Source: Salvia splendens
Taxonomy: Eukaryota > Streptophyta > Magnoliopsida > Lamiales > Lamiaceae
NCBI RefSeq assembly: GCF_004379255.2
Contig: NC_056035.1
Span: forward strand, 31,883,208 to 31,947,207
DNA: 64,000 nucleotides
Reading direction: 5' to 3'
In this document: positions 46,201-57,154 of the stretch, piece by piece
Layout of the letters: each line of letters starts with the position of its first letter
Numbering within the stretch: position 1 is the first letter of the stretch
The notes under the pieces: generated by a model
Told to the model about the DNA's origin: nothing
What the model saw: only the letters and a program-made list of their open reading frames with translations
The model's database searches: none
Program-made: the position numbers and the translations under genes

Positions 46201-47561
46201 CCATGTCCTTACAACAAGATTCAGACATACCGTGCAAAGCACCAAGAGGTGTCTGATTTTGCGGCTTAAGTTGATCTGGCATTGCCATTGTTAGATTCTG
46301 AGGCATGTAAAGAGAAGGCATCTGCAATCTGGAATGTGCACGTTCAAGAACCATGCCACTTTTTGGTTCCAAGAACTTGTGCAATGGCTCCTGCTCGCTT
46401 TTTTCCATCAGGTGAGTTGAATTGAATCCAGCTGATGAATGCTGAAGTAGAACAGCTGTAAATACATACTCTTGAACAAAATAGAGAGCTACATTGTACG
46501 AAAAAGAGACCTGCATTAGCTGAGGTTGTTGATTCAGAATTCTCGGACAAGCTTGAGAATCCACAGATAATTGAGAAGTACTTGGTCTCTCAGCTTTGAC
46601 TGATGCAGCGGAAATCAATTAGTGGTTTTGAATTGAAGCTTGGAAAGAAAAGTGAACTAAATATATCGGTGACTTGGTGTCATGAGCTATCAAAAAATTA
46701 CCAATCCCTTCAAGCAAGAAAGATGATATGACAAACAACAAAGCAATAAATGATAATGAATTTTTCATGTATTTTCGATGTTACCTGATGTGTGCTCCTG
46801 TTGCTGCCACATGCTGCTGGTAATGGCAAAACGAAAACGAAATTAAAACACAGTCAACCTTTATAAAACATGTTTAACCATATCATCAAACTCAATCTCT
46901 CTCGCCCTCTCCCAGATAGAACCATTAATGGTTTTTGTGTCTTCACCGACATAAATTATCAACCCGAATTCCTTCATTACACATTACATGACAGAAAAGG
47001 AGATCACTAATTTAGTCATCAAGATTAGTCCAGATTTATTCGAAGCTATTACTAAAAGAATGATAGCTTCGTTTGGAAAAAAACAACTAACACAGAACCA
47101 CACCAGACCTTAATTCAACAAATCATCGTATATATCACGAGTTATGACTCGATCGACAGAGAGAAAAACATAATACAAATCATTTTGTGTGTTTAACAAT
47201 CGTGAAACGAGGCAAATCTATTGAATTAAATACAGATTTAAGTTAAAAAACCCTAAAAAATAAAAAGGCAAAAAAAAATCGAATTAAAGAAAAAGAATCA
47301 TCAACGGAGACGTAATTGCAACTCACACAAGCGCGATTCAAATGTAAAATCATGATCGTTGACACAATTTCTTGATTAGATAAGAAATCAACATGTATTA
47401 ATTCTAGAGAAATATACAGAAAAAAATAGGTAATTATGCATGCAAAAGGAAACCCTTTTTTTTCAACCAAACAGCGCTCACCCAATTTCAGGTGTGGCAT
47501 CGGGCAAGAGCTCTTTCACCCATTCTTCAAATCCATCTGATTTTGGTATGATTTCATCCAT
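43291..47561 (-). CDS. MED15: MED15-like Mediator tail subunit lacking the KIX domain
   Basis: Ten exons with GT-AG borders: 47482-47561, 46785-46816, 46231-46599, 45853-45908, 45695-45769, 44399-45619, 44028-44297, 43766-43951, 43593-43681 and 43291-43504. They sum to 2592 bp, an exact frame for 863 residues. The C-terminal part matches plant MED15a (PLKRLIEVVKSVSSKALNAT, FPTLLLDLLVSADYPNSSPS, LPQPMSVKDVAEAW, GGGSFSSTYGKWES). The middle is Gln/Ser/Pro-rich, as expected. MED15 links activators to RNA polymerase II in the nucleus. The usual N-terminal KIX domain is absent; exon 1 instead starts MDEIIPKSDGFEEWVKELLP. It is either a KIX-less paralogue or has a missed first exon. Confidence 0.85.
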
Positions 47562-48496
47562 CGTTTCAAACTAATTCCGATCCAAACAAACAAAAATTTG
47601 AGGTTTCTTGCGTCCAAGGCTAAAAAACAATGATTATTCGAGGTTTTTTGTGCAGAAAATCGAAGATCATAATGTAAGCGGCAAGAGAAATGGGAAATCA
47701 AAAGATGAAATAACGGATGCGTTACATCAATCAGGATGCGTTTTAAATCCTCTACTACTATAATCCAATTTATTAAGAAATTGACGGTAAATATGGTGAA
47801 ATTAAGGCAATGTAATTTATACTGGGCTTTGTAGTTAACTAAATATGGTGAAATTAAGGCAATGTTATTCATACTGGGCTTAGTTAGTAGTAGTATTAGT
47901 TAACTAAATATACAATTTTTAAGCTAATTAAGAGTATTGAAATTATCACCTAATTGTAATCACGGTACAAGGAGAATTAACTTGTTCAACTCATTTTTAC
48001 CTTTTTTTATGTTGAACAAATTGAAATAGTTTGAATCATAGTAGTATTGATAGTCTAAAAAAATTATTGAAAATTTTAAATTATAGTACCTTAGAGGGAA
48101 AATTCTCCATACACGCACATTTAAAATATATTTTCTAGAACAACTACTGATCATTAAAATTTAGAACTTTTATTTGTTATAAAAAGAAATTATGTGAATA
48201 TATTGTATTTTTTGGAATACCATGATTAAATTAAATTGGATGTATTTATGTTAAAAATATATGTACGCACAATTATATTACATATGCTTTAAATATGTAG
48301 TAAATTGAGCTCGATATACTAGAGTCGAATTACGAATAAGTAAAACATTAAATTTGACAATACATAGATCTTCAGTATTGAATTAAATCCTATATACTAC
48401 ATATATGTACACACTTAGACCACTTTCATTCATAGTCCTCAATGAGCATTAAGCGTGTAACGGAGGCTATTGGATGAAGTTTCACAATAAATGTTA
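47562..48496. other. MED15-like promoter side and AT-rich spacer
   Basis: No gene seen. A ~45-bp segment containing AACTAAATATGGTGAAATTAAGG near 47830 partly repeats sequence near 47790. Confidence 0.4.
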
Positions 48497-48725
48497 CTCT
48501 TTCCGTCCCCAAAAAATATGCAATTTGAGTTCGATACGGGTTTTAATCAAAATTGATAAAAGAGAAAGATGTGGAGAGAAAAATTAATTTAAGTATTGTT
48601 AGTGGGGAATGAGTCTCATCTCATTATAAAGAAAAAAAAGTTTCAAAATTAGAAAATGCATATTTTTATGAGACGGACTAAAAAAAGAAAGAGTGAATAT
48701 TCTTGTAGGATGGAGACGGAGAGAG
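48497..48725. mobile_element. Stowaway-like MITE
   Basis: CTCTTTCCGTCCCC follows TA and GAGACGGAGAGAG precedes TA. There is no ORF. Confidence 0.65.
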
Positions 48726-48949
48726 TAATAAATTTGTCATATCTACCCTCACTGCATGAGGTCGTGCATCCATCCATAAAGAAAGTGAGAAGGTTTTGCT
48801 GATTTGACTTTTTTTTATTGGTTATCAATTTGATGATGATTTTTTTTTTTCATTTCCTTTTTCTTTAACCATTATTATTTTACTTTTTTCTTTTATAATA
48901 TATTGAATTGATGAATTTTTTTTCAATAAATATCCTTGCTAATGTCTTA

Positions 48950-49115
48950 CTCTCTCCACACGAAAAATAGAGCATATTTGTCATTTTTAGTTGTCCACGA
49001 AAAATAGAGCATATTTAAAAAATAAAAATTTTCAATAACTTCTCTCTTACTTTACCAATTCCAAATTAAAACTCGTGTAATTCACAATGTGTCCTATTTT
49101 TGTGGACGGAAGGAG
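48950..49115. mobile_element. Short Stowaway-like MITE
   Basis: CTCTCTCCACACG follows TA and GGACGGAAGGAG precedes TA. CGAAAAATAGAGCATATTT occurs twice near its left end. Confidence 0.6.
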
Positions 49116-49602
49116 TATTATTTAACATCTAAGTTATTACTTTTTTCTCCTATAAATTTCTTTTGCATTGTAATTTTTACATACTTTGCGTTATAGAAAT
49201 TTTATGGATCCAAATCATCCAAATTACAATTTTTGGGTTGAAAGTTATCAAAATCCTCAAAACCCTCCACACTCATCCGAAAATCCTAAGAGCATCCACA
49301 ACCGTGCTCTTGCCAGCGGCACGGTTGTGGGCCCGAGCGGTACTATTCATGCCTGCTCTCTGGCAAGAGCACAATACCCACAACTGTGCTCTTCCGCAAG
49401 GACGAGCACAATTAATTTAAAATTCAATTAAACAATAACATTTCCAAAATATTAAAATTCATTTAAAAACCACAATAAATATTACAAATGACAAATAAAA
49501 TTAAACATTACATAATTAAAATCCTAAAAATGAAAAATTACATAATTAAAATCCTAAAAATTAAAAATTACATAATTAAAATCCTAAAAATTAAAAAAAC
49601 CA

Positions 49603-50889
49603 CTACTCGTTGCCGAATTTCACCCACATGTTGTTGATTAGGTCTTCTTGTAGTTGATTGTGGATTCGAGTATCGCGCATTGTGTGTCTTGTCTCGATCC
49701 TCTGGCCAACCGTCGTATGCTCGCCTCGGCGTGGGGGAGACCTCGCTGTTGAGCTTCCGGCTTCGTCCTCGTCGTAGAAGCTAGCCGCCCTCGGCCCTTC
49801 GTCGGCTATAATCATGTTGTGTAATATAATACACGTGAACATGATGTCGGCGATATTATTCACGTACCACAGCCGAGCCGGGGCTTTCACAATGTTGAAT
49901 CGAGCTTGAAGGACCCCGAAGGCTCTTTCGACGTCCTTCCGTGCTGACTCTTGACGCTGCGCAAAAAGAACCCGTCTCGGGTCGTACGGGTTGTGGAGCG
50001 TCTTCACGAACGTCGACCACCTTGGGTAGATACCATCGGCGAGATAGTAACCCATGCGGTATGTATTTCCGTTGATGGTGAAGTCGATCGCCGGTGCTAC
50101 ACCATTCATCACATCATTGAAGAGTGGTGAAGAATAGAGCACGTTCAAGTCGTTGTTGGATCCGGCAACGCCGAAATATGCATGCCAAATCCATAGGCGA
50201 TAGTCGGCGACCGCCTCAAGGATAAGTGTTGGGCCGCCGCCTTTGTGACCGCTTAAGTGTTGCCCCCTCCAAGCAGTCGGGCAATTCTTCCACCTCCAAT
50301 GCATGCAGTCAATGCTGCCAAGCATTCCGGGAAAGCCATGGACTGATTCGTGAAGACGAAGCAACCGTTGGCAATCATCGGTGGTGGGTGCCCGAAGGAA
50401 TTCATCCCCAAAAGCAGAACGAACGCCCTCGCAAAAATTCTTTAAACAAAGGATTCCAGTGGACTCACCGATATGCAAATACTCGTCGAAGATGTCGGCC
50501 GTTTGCCCAGTAGCGAGTTGTCGGATGGCACACGTACACTTCTGCAACGCCGTGATACTTTGCCGGCCGGCTGCATCTACACCTGTTTGAAAGTATTCAA
50601 CACGTGCGGACAATGTGTTGACAATTCGCATGAACAAGCGCTTTGACATGCGAAAACGGCGCCTGAAGTAATCTGCCGGAAACCGCGGATGGTCGGCAAA
50701 GTAGTCGGCAACGAGCCTTTCGTGGGCTCCCTCCCGGTCACGATGGATGTAGCGGCGATTTGATCTAGTGCGTTGAGGAGGATGAGCGGGGGTATTCGCC
50801 GCGACATATGCTTCGTAAGCGGCACGATGTTGTTCGTAGTATTCTTGTTCTTCGCGCTCCGCTTCCGCCATGAGATGAGTGAAATCCAT
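49603..50889 (-). CDS. PIF/Harbinger transposase, intact
   Basis: An open frame of 428 residues with no break. It shows a helix-turn-helix-like N-terminus (RRFRMSKRLFMRIVNTLSAR, residues 77-96) and the DDE core: D194 in GSIDCMHWRW, D247 in GSNNDLNVLYSS and E321 in DVERAFGVLQARF, with GHKGGGPTLILEAV and ADGIYPRWSTFVK between them. The C-terminus is NQLQEDLINNMWVKFGNE. These are hallmarks of the plant nuclease/transposase family (DDE_Tnp_4, HARBI1-like). The enzyme cuts at element ends and leaves 3-bp duplications, matching the TAA sites here. A TATAAATA box lies at 50996-51003 (minus). It may be expressible, but the accessory Myb-like protein would have to come from elsewhere. Confidence 0.93.
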   Translation of the reverse strand: MDFTHLMAEAEREEQEYYEQHRAAYEAYVAANTPAHPPQRTRSNRRYIHRDREGAHERLVADYFADHPRFPADYFRRRFRMSKRLFMRIVNTLSARVEYFQTGVDAAGRQSITALQKCTCAIRQLATGQTADIFDEYLHIGESTGILCLKNFCEGVRSAFGDEFLRAPTTDDCQRLLRLHESVHGFPGMLGSIDCMHWRWKNCPTAWRGQHLSGHKGGGPTLILEAVADYRLWIWHAYFGVAGSNNDLNVLYSSPLFNDVMNGVAPAIDFTINGNTYRMGYYLADGIYPRWSTFVKTLHNPYDPRRVLFAQRQESARKDVERAFGVLQARFNIVKAPARLWYVNNIADIMFTCIILHNMIIADEGPRAASFYDEDEAGSSTARSPPRRGEHTTVGQRIETRHTMRDTRIHNQLQEDLINNMWVKFGNE

Positions 50890-50995
50890 TTGATGTTTTG
50901 AGTGAAGGTTGAATGTGTTGATAGTTTGTATAAGAATTATAAATGAGAGATGAATGAGAGGTGAATTGATGTGATAAATGAGTGATGAATGTGTG

Positions 50996-51003
50996 TATTT
51001 ATA
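50996..51003 (-). promoter_or_regulatory. TATA box of the Harbinger transposase
   Basis: TATAAATA on the minus strand, about 110 bases upstream of the transposase start. Confidence 0.5.
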
Positions 51004-51639
51004 GATGATTTTGGGAAAAAAAAATAAAAAAAAAATAAAAAAAATTCAGAAAAAACGGGAAAAAAACGGCCATATTTTTGGGATTTGGAAAATATTTTTT
51101 TTTATTTTTTAGCATTATTTATAATTAAATACCGATTTTAAAAAAAAAGTTTGAATGCAACGGCTACGCCGTTGCCCAATCCCGTGCCGCCACGTGTGCG
51201 TCCGCTGGCACGGACGTGCTCGATACATCGAGCAGCGCCGTGCTAGCGGCGGCGACCCTTCTCCTTGCCGCTGGCACGGACGGCGGTGGCGACGACCGCC
51301 ACTGCTGCGGATGCTCTAACTCCTAAAATTTTTCAAATTTTCCATTGTATCAGAATCCTCATGTTTTCCAAATTGTGACGATTCTCAGTAATTTTATAGA
51401 GAGATGAGAGCTTCTACCTCTTAAATATTTTGTGCGTGTAGGAAATGAAGAGTGTGGAGGAGACAGTCCTTTAATTAGTGGGATTGGATTAATTTTAGAC
51501 TCCTTTTTTTTATCAAAGTTATGGGCCTTAAAGATCAATATTTTATTTTGGGCCTTAGACTTTAATTTGTGGTTTGGACTAACATATCTAGTTTATTTTG
51601 GGCTAAAACAATTGAGAGTCTTCTTTTGATTATTGACCT

Positions 51640-53054
51640 ACAATTAGTCAATTCTTGAGTTGAGATTAATTAATTGTTAAGCTCAGATTAAATTAATAAC
51701 TTGGACTTAAAGTTTCCTTGAATTAATTTTAATAAAAGAGCTTGTATGATTTTGTTTCAAGTAAATCTTCGGATGTATTTTAGTTAATTAATCTCTTGAT
51801 TAATAAATGTCAATAATTAAATCTCTTGATTTTTTAAAGAGAAAAAGTTAATACTTGAAAGAACGAGAAGATATGATGCATATCATAGGTGTATATCATC
51901 CACTTTTGCTTCTCAAAGCTAAATAAATTAAGGTTCGTTTCAAGGAATTTAACTCAAGTGAGTTAATATTGTCTTTACGGAGTTTGGAAGCGTATAAGGT
52001 GGACTTTTCTATCATACAATAGATAAAAATATGAAGGATTTTTTAAATGATATTTATTTATGCAAATAATGTTGTCTTGCCGTAAATAATTTGTTTTTAT
52101 GTATGATGTCTATCGATTTTGGTTATACCGAATGTGCTGTGCCAAAATTTATAAATAAAATTCGGGTCCCAGCAAGGGGAGAGTCCCTACTCGTACTAGT
52201 ATACATGATAGACTCTTGATCTATCGGACTAGAGCGCCAACGATTTGTAGAGAAACGAAGAACAAGATAAGCCCTAGTTGAGGTGCTAGGTGGCGATTTC
52301 CGCTAGAACCAGGAATGAGAATAAGTTTAGACTTTATTTCCCAATGAATGAAAATACGACATAATTCTATTATATAGAATTCTAAACCCTAACACACGTC
52401 TTGCTAATCAAGAAAGATAATTAAAATAAAATATTACAAAAGATATGGAAAATAACTAAAGATAACTAACTAAAATAAGAGATATGCTAAATCAAATAAA
52501 ATAAAGAAAGATATATTGGAGATGATCTTCGACTGAGATTTGCAGATCTAGAGCCCTATTAATTAGTACATGTATACCGAGTTTTATAGAAAGAACTTAG
52601 ACTGCGCGGTCAAACTTTAGCTCACAAAGAATTTAGAAAGATTGGGCCTTTTATGAAAACGGCCGAGTATTACGGTGATGACTTGACAATACTTTTTAAA
52701 TGTATAAATGTATATTTGGCAATGTGTTCACTGAATACCCTTGTACGTAGGCTACATGTATTCCTAAATGTGTAGGTTGAGACGTGATGGAATGGAGGAT
52801 GTTGATTTAAGTGGGGCTTATTCTTATGTTTATGCAGTACCCCTGGAGGCTACATGGAACCCTTGTACGTAGGCTACATGTATTCCTAAATGTGTAGGTT
52901 GAGACGTGATGGAATGGAGGATGTTGATTTAAGTGGGGCTTATTCTTGTGTTTATACAGTACCCCCGGAGGTTCATGTCCTCATACATGGAATCGTGTTG
53001 TGTTGTTTCCGTTGTGCATTTGAGCAAGTTAAATTCTATATTTTCCTTAAGACT
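51640..53054 (+). repeat. Diverged relic LTR related to the solo LTR, with internal insertions
   Basis: Blocks here match the solo LTR/tandem unit in order: AAATTCGGGTCC ... ACCCTACTTGGATTAG of the unit corresponds to AAATTCGGGTCC ... CCCTACTCGTACTAG at 52160; the TGCGCAGTC block to TGCGCGGTC at 52595; and the GGGCCTTTATAAAG block to GGGCCTTTTATGAA at 52647. Unrelated sequence (about 52250-52560) sits between the blocks. No coding sequence remains. Confidence 0.5.
52738..52981. repeat. 122-bp direct tandem duplication
   Basis: CCCTTGTACGTAGGCTACATG starts at 52738 and again at 52860. The copies differ at only a few bases. Confidence 0.85.
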
Positions 53055-53062
53055 CTTATGTT

Positions 53063-53443
53063 TAGAGGTGCCCACGGTTCCGGAACCGCCGGTTTCGGTT
53101 TTGAAAATTTCTGAATCGGAACAAAACCGCGAGGGTGTTTCGCGGTTCTAGTTCCGGTTCCAAAACCACCGGTTTCGGTTTTGGTTCCGAACCGACGGTT
53201 TTTTACAGTTTTGAACCGTCGGTTTTTTGCGGTTTCGGCTTGGTTTCACAGTTTTTGACAGTTTTTCGCGGTTCCAGCATGGTTTCGGTTCAAAATTTTT
53301 TGAACCTAAACCAAACCACGGTTTAATAATCGACGGTTTCGGTTTGGTAAATTCTCATGGTTTCGGTTGGGAACCGTAACCGCCGATTACGGACCTACAG
53401 TTTCGGTTTTAACCGCCGGTTCGGTAAACCTTGGGCACGTCTA
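53063..53443. mobile_element. hAT MITE with 8-bp target duplication
   Basis: Termini are TAGAGGTGCCCA and TGGGCACGTCTA. The 8-bp duplication CTTATGTT lies at 53055-53062 and 53444-53451. The inside is rich in GGTTTCGGTT and AACCGCCGG motifs, typical of this hAT MITE type. No ORF. Confidence 0.9.
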
Positions 53444-53466
53444 CTTATGTTCGACGAAATGCGATA

Positions 53467-53683
53467 TTCCCTCCGTTCCATAAAAATAGAAACTCTTTCC
53501 ATTTTCGTCTATCTATAAAAATAGCACACTTCTATTTTTGGAAACCCTTTCTATCTAATGAGGTGAGTTCCATTCTTCATTAACAATACTCCAATTACTT
53601 TTTCTTTCTAACTCTCTTTTACATTACCAATGATGCATTGAAACCAGTGTCGTCACAAAATTTGATATTTTTATTTGACGGAG
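53467..53683. mobile_element. Stowaway-like MITE
   Basis: TTCCCTCCGTTCC after TA and TTGACGGAG before TA. Confidence 0.65.
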
Positions 53684-53713
53684 TATAAATTTGGTGGGGG
53701 AACATATTATCTC

Positions 53714-53940
53714 ACAAAGCATTTGATTGCATTGGATTCCTATAAGATGCAATACTATTCATTCATATGCACATGTTCCTATTATCCTTCTTATTTTCTA
53801 CTACTATTATGTCACCAACATACACATGTCTCTATCATCCCACTCATATGCACGTGTCTTTTCTTATCTTTTCACAAAGCATTTGATTGCATAGGATTCC
53901 TATCACATGTAATACTATTCATTTACATGCACATGCCTCT
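53714..53940. repeat. Imperfect ~159-bp direct repeat
   Basis: CACAAAGCATTTGATTGCAT and following bases at 53714 recur near 53873 with differences. No ORF of note. Confidence 0.6.
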
Positions 53941-54129
53941 ACTAATGGATCCAGTATATGGCCAAGCCATCGCTCCAACAAGGGCTTAGCCGGTGCCGGA
54001 CCTGTACCTCACACTAAGGGGTGGAACTACATATAGGGGGCTTTAGCCCCTAATGAATCCAGTTTTTTTTAAAAAAATTCTATTATAAAGTTTCGAAATA
54101 TGTTCATATTTTACACTTATTATAGTATA

Positions 54130-54339
54130 GAGATGTGATCAATTGCTATCTTTCTTAGGTTGCTAACTCATCAACGTAGTGTATTACAAATGTCAACACA
54201 TAATTTTGTTGACATTTCAATATAATGTGTTGACATTATGTGTTGATATTTTAATGTCATCGTGTTGACATTTTTAATACACTGTGTTGATGTGTTAGTA
54301 GAGTTAGCAACTTAAAAATTTAGCAATATAACGCATCTC
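54130..54339. mobile_element. MITE, possibly Mutator-like
   Basis: Ends GAGATGTGATCAATTGCTA and its rough inverse TAGCAATATAACGCATCTC enclose 210 bp with a second inverted pair (GTTGCTAACTC and GAGTTAGCAAC). Direct flanks TTATAGTATA and TTATAATATA match at nine of ten sites, a length seen with Mutator-type elements. The centre repeats TGTTGACATT. Confidence 0.6.
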
Positions 54340-54548
54340 TTATAATATAAAAGCTCCTATTGATAATCCAAATAACTTGAAAATTTAATTTTAAATAAAA
54401 TTTTAAAAATTTAGCCCATACTCCTATTCATTTCTGCGTCCGCGTCTGCTCACAACATGGCTGCACCTTCCCGTACCTATGTATTTTTTCAAACATGAGA
54501 GAGAGCGAGGAAGCTGAAGTAGAGAGAAAGGGTATTCTGCCCACTTAA

Positions 54549-56530
54549 GAGCATCCACAATGGTGGCGAGCCCACCGGCTAGCGGATCCCTGGCGCTCGC
54601 CGGTCCGCTCCCCGAACCATTGCAGCCGGCGAGCGCCAAATCGGCGAGAAAAATGGCGAGCGCACGCCGATTCCGAGCGCTGGCCGATGCGCTCGCTGAT
54701 CGGCTGGCCTCCATTGCAGGCTCCCGATCGGTGAGCGATCGACAAGTGAAATTTTTTTTATTTAATTTTCGAAACACTATATATACGCGATTTGCACGTC
54801 ATTGTCATTTGCACCACTTGTTTTAACGAGTATTCTCTCTATCTTAATTTATGTACAAGAGCAACAACGCGAAATGGAGCACAACAACGAGCCTACTCCA
54901 GGGACAGCGGGTCTCAAACTCTCATGGTACCCGTGGGAGGTGGATGGGGTCCGATGGCCGTGTACTACAACATGTACCCTCGGGTACTAGGTACTACAAC
55001 ATGTACCCTTGGCAGCAGATGATGCCCGGGATGGCATCCGGGGGTGGTATGCCGGGATGGCAGGGGGGTCGGCGATGCAGGGTGGGCCGGCGATGCCGGG
55101 GGGTAGGGGGTACCGGGGATGCAACCCGGGATGCAGATGATGTCGGGGTGGGCACCCGGGATGCAGGGGACGCCGGGGGGACAACGTCTATCGCCCCAGT
55201 TTTGATTTTGTTACTGCTTCTTCGCACACATCGACCCCAGCGGAGGCGCAGTTCACTAGCATTGAGACCTTCTCCTTAGAGGAGTTGTGAATAGATCTCG
55301 GGGATGCGGCCACTCCCGTTCAAACGGGGGAGTAGGGCGGGGTCGGGGCGCGCCCAAGAAGAAGAAGGGGAAGAGGGTGGTCGGCGAGTCGTCGCAGCCG
55401 GCGGGTGACGACAACCCGACATTGAGGAAGTGGACGGACGCGGAGAACGTCGCGCTATCCAAGGCGTGGGTGAGTGTTTGCGATAATGCCCTCGCCTCAA
55501 ACAATCAGAGGATCGTCAACTTTTGGCTAAAATAGCAGCAGCCTACAAAGCATTTTGCCTGGAGGGGAGGCCACGCAGCGGGGAGGAGTGCCGGAAGGGG
55601 TGGGACCGAATCCGGGCTGGGGTCTCCCGATTTTCTAGCTTGTACACCAACGCCCTCCGAATGCAGACCAGTGGCCAAACTGACGAGGACTGCAGGAGGA
55701 TAGCGGAGAAAGCCTTTCCCCAGCCCGGGCTTTACAAGGAGTCACCTACTGGAATTGCTATGAGGTGCTGATGGACTCCGAGAAGTTTCGGGCAGGTGTA
55801 GATGCTGGCTGGCCGAAGAAGCAGCACCTGAACTATACCGTTGCTTACAGCGGCGACAGCAGCGGCGGTTCCCACGACCTCCACGACTCGCCCGGTTGGT
55901 CAAAGGAGGGCGCAACGGGCTAGCTAGACCTCCTAGGAGGTCCAGTCGGCATCCCCCCTGTTGGCGGGTCGACATCCGAGCTCCTCTTCTTTGCGCGTCA
56001 ACAAGCGCGAACTCAGATGTACAAGATCTTAGCTGAATGGAGGGATGCAACTAACCCCGAGGAGAAGAGCTTTCTTCACGCAATGCTCGTGAGTATGCGG
56101 GCCGATTTGAATCCCGCCGCGGCATAGGTGGGGGGCTCAAGCGCGGGCTCAGATGCCGCAGATTTGGGGGTCCCGGATAGCGGCGACAACGGCGGCGGCT
56201 ACGGCGACGACGGCGATGAGTGAGGCGGAGGCGGGGGGCTCGTGTGTGGAGGAGTTTTTTTTTAGATTTCTGATTTTTTTTAATTAATGTACTTTCTTAC
56301 ATTTTAATATTATTATTGAGTTTTCCCGTATCTGTGTCGTAAATTTAATTCTGTATTTTGTGTGATTGTTAATTATTGGTTTTTTATAATTTTGTTTATT
56401 GTGGCTAGGCTATGGCTGGGCTATTGCTTGTCCAGTTGTTTATCCTGATGATGTGGCAGGAGGAGTTTTAGTGCTGATGATGTGCCAGAAGGAGTTTATG
56501 ACTAGGCTATGGCTGGGCTATGTCTAGGCT
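54549..56530 (+). mobile_element. PIF/Harbinger element with degenerate ORF2; right end uncertain
   Basis: The left end GAGCATCCACAATGG follows TAA and shares GAGCATCC with the transposase-bearing element. A TATATATA box lies near 54776. The body is GC-rich up to ~56230. The expected inverted right end was not found; the tail has repeated GGCTAGGCTATGGCTGGGC motifs near 56405 and 56503, so the right border is approximate. Confidence 0.55.
54874..56223 (+). pseudogene. Harbinger ORF2 (Myb/SANT-like) pseudogene
   Basis: A Gly/Pro/Met-rich N-terminus (MMPGMASGGGMPGWQGG) leads to a basic patch (GAPKKKKGKR) and the Myb-like core (LRKWTDAENVALSKAWVSVC), then KIAAAYKAFCLEGRPRSGEE in a second frame and ERDATNPEEK-like tail sequence (AEWRDATNPEEKSFLHAML). 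At least two frameshifts (near 55530 and 55755) and several stops break it. The domain order matches the ORF2 at 4074-5108, but sequence similarity is low. Confidence 0.7.
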
Positions 56531-57154
56531 ATAGGGCCACTTTTAATTTCCTTTTCTTTTGTGTGTTTAAGAGATATTATATGGAGATTGGAGAATAGAT
56601 TTTTAATTCTACTCCTATTCGAGGGCTTTTTATATGTGAAAATATTGTATACTTGTATTTATAACTTTATTATTAAATATATTTAAATTAGTATTTTAAT
56701 AGTTTATTTTCCCTACTTCTAGCATATCATTGTTTGTGTATCTTTGTTAATATAAAAAAAAAATTAAATCAATGTCAATTTCATAAGATTAGAAATTAAA
56801 ATATTGAATATTAATTTTAATTGTTTTGATTGTCTAATTTATTTACAAAATGTCATTTTTAAAAAAAATAATGTAATCTCAAGTGCAAATCATGGGAATT
56901 TGAAATTATTAAGCAATGCTAAGTAAAATGAATTAGATTAGTACGTGATATCAAATCTTGTTGTTTCGATTCTGATTTCCACTATTATTGCAGAAATCCA
57001 AAAATAAGTCAAGCTACTTTATAATTTTAGTTTTCTTCTGAAACGGATGATTTGATAAAATCCATATAAATTTATTACCCACAAAAAGCATCCAATATAT
57101 GAATCATATCAATAATGAATTAAATAAAATATCAGAATAGTTGAAAGTTGGAAG
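56224..57154. other. Harbinger tail and AT-rich spacer
   Basis: Beyond ~56530 the sequence is AT-rich without an ORF. It lies downstream of the kinase-phosphatase gene, whose 3' UTR probably reaches in to about 57000. Confidence 0.4.

Larger units (their letters stand above)
49290..51316 (-). mobile_element. PIF/Harbinger transposon with intact transposase
   Basis: TAA flanks both ends (49287-49289 and 51317-51319). The left end GAGCATCCACAACCG and the right end (GAGCATCCGCAGCAG read inward) are inverted repeats. Both ends are GC-rich. The only ORF is the transposase; the Myb-like partner ORF is absent. Confidence 0.88.
49205..51400 (+). pseudogene. Older Harbinger ORF2 N-terminal relic, split by a younger Harbinger element
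   Basis: From 49205 the frame reads MDPNHPNYNFWVESYQNPQN. Removing the element at 49290-51316 and one TAA, it continues through one stop into NFSNFPLYQNPHVFQ. The Asn/Pro/Gln-rich start is typical of Harbinger ORF2 proteins. No Myb-like core remains. Confidence 0.5.

Noticed and set aside
46457..46511. Possible 55-bp intron inside MED15-like exon 3
   Set aside because: It has GT-AG ends, but it is too short for a plant intron and its removal breaks the frame, whereas reading through keeps the frame.
54424..55504. Several GC-rich minus- and plus-strand ORFs (Arg/Pro/Ser-rich)
   Set aside because: They are shadow frames of the degenerate Harbinger ORF2 and its GC-rich end.
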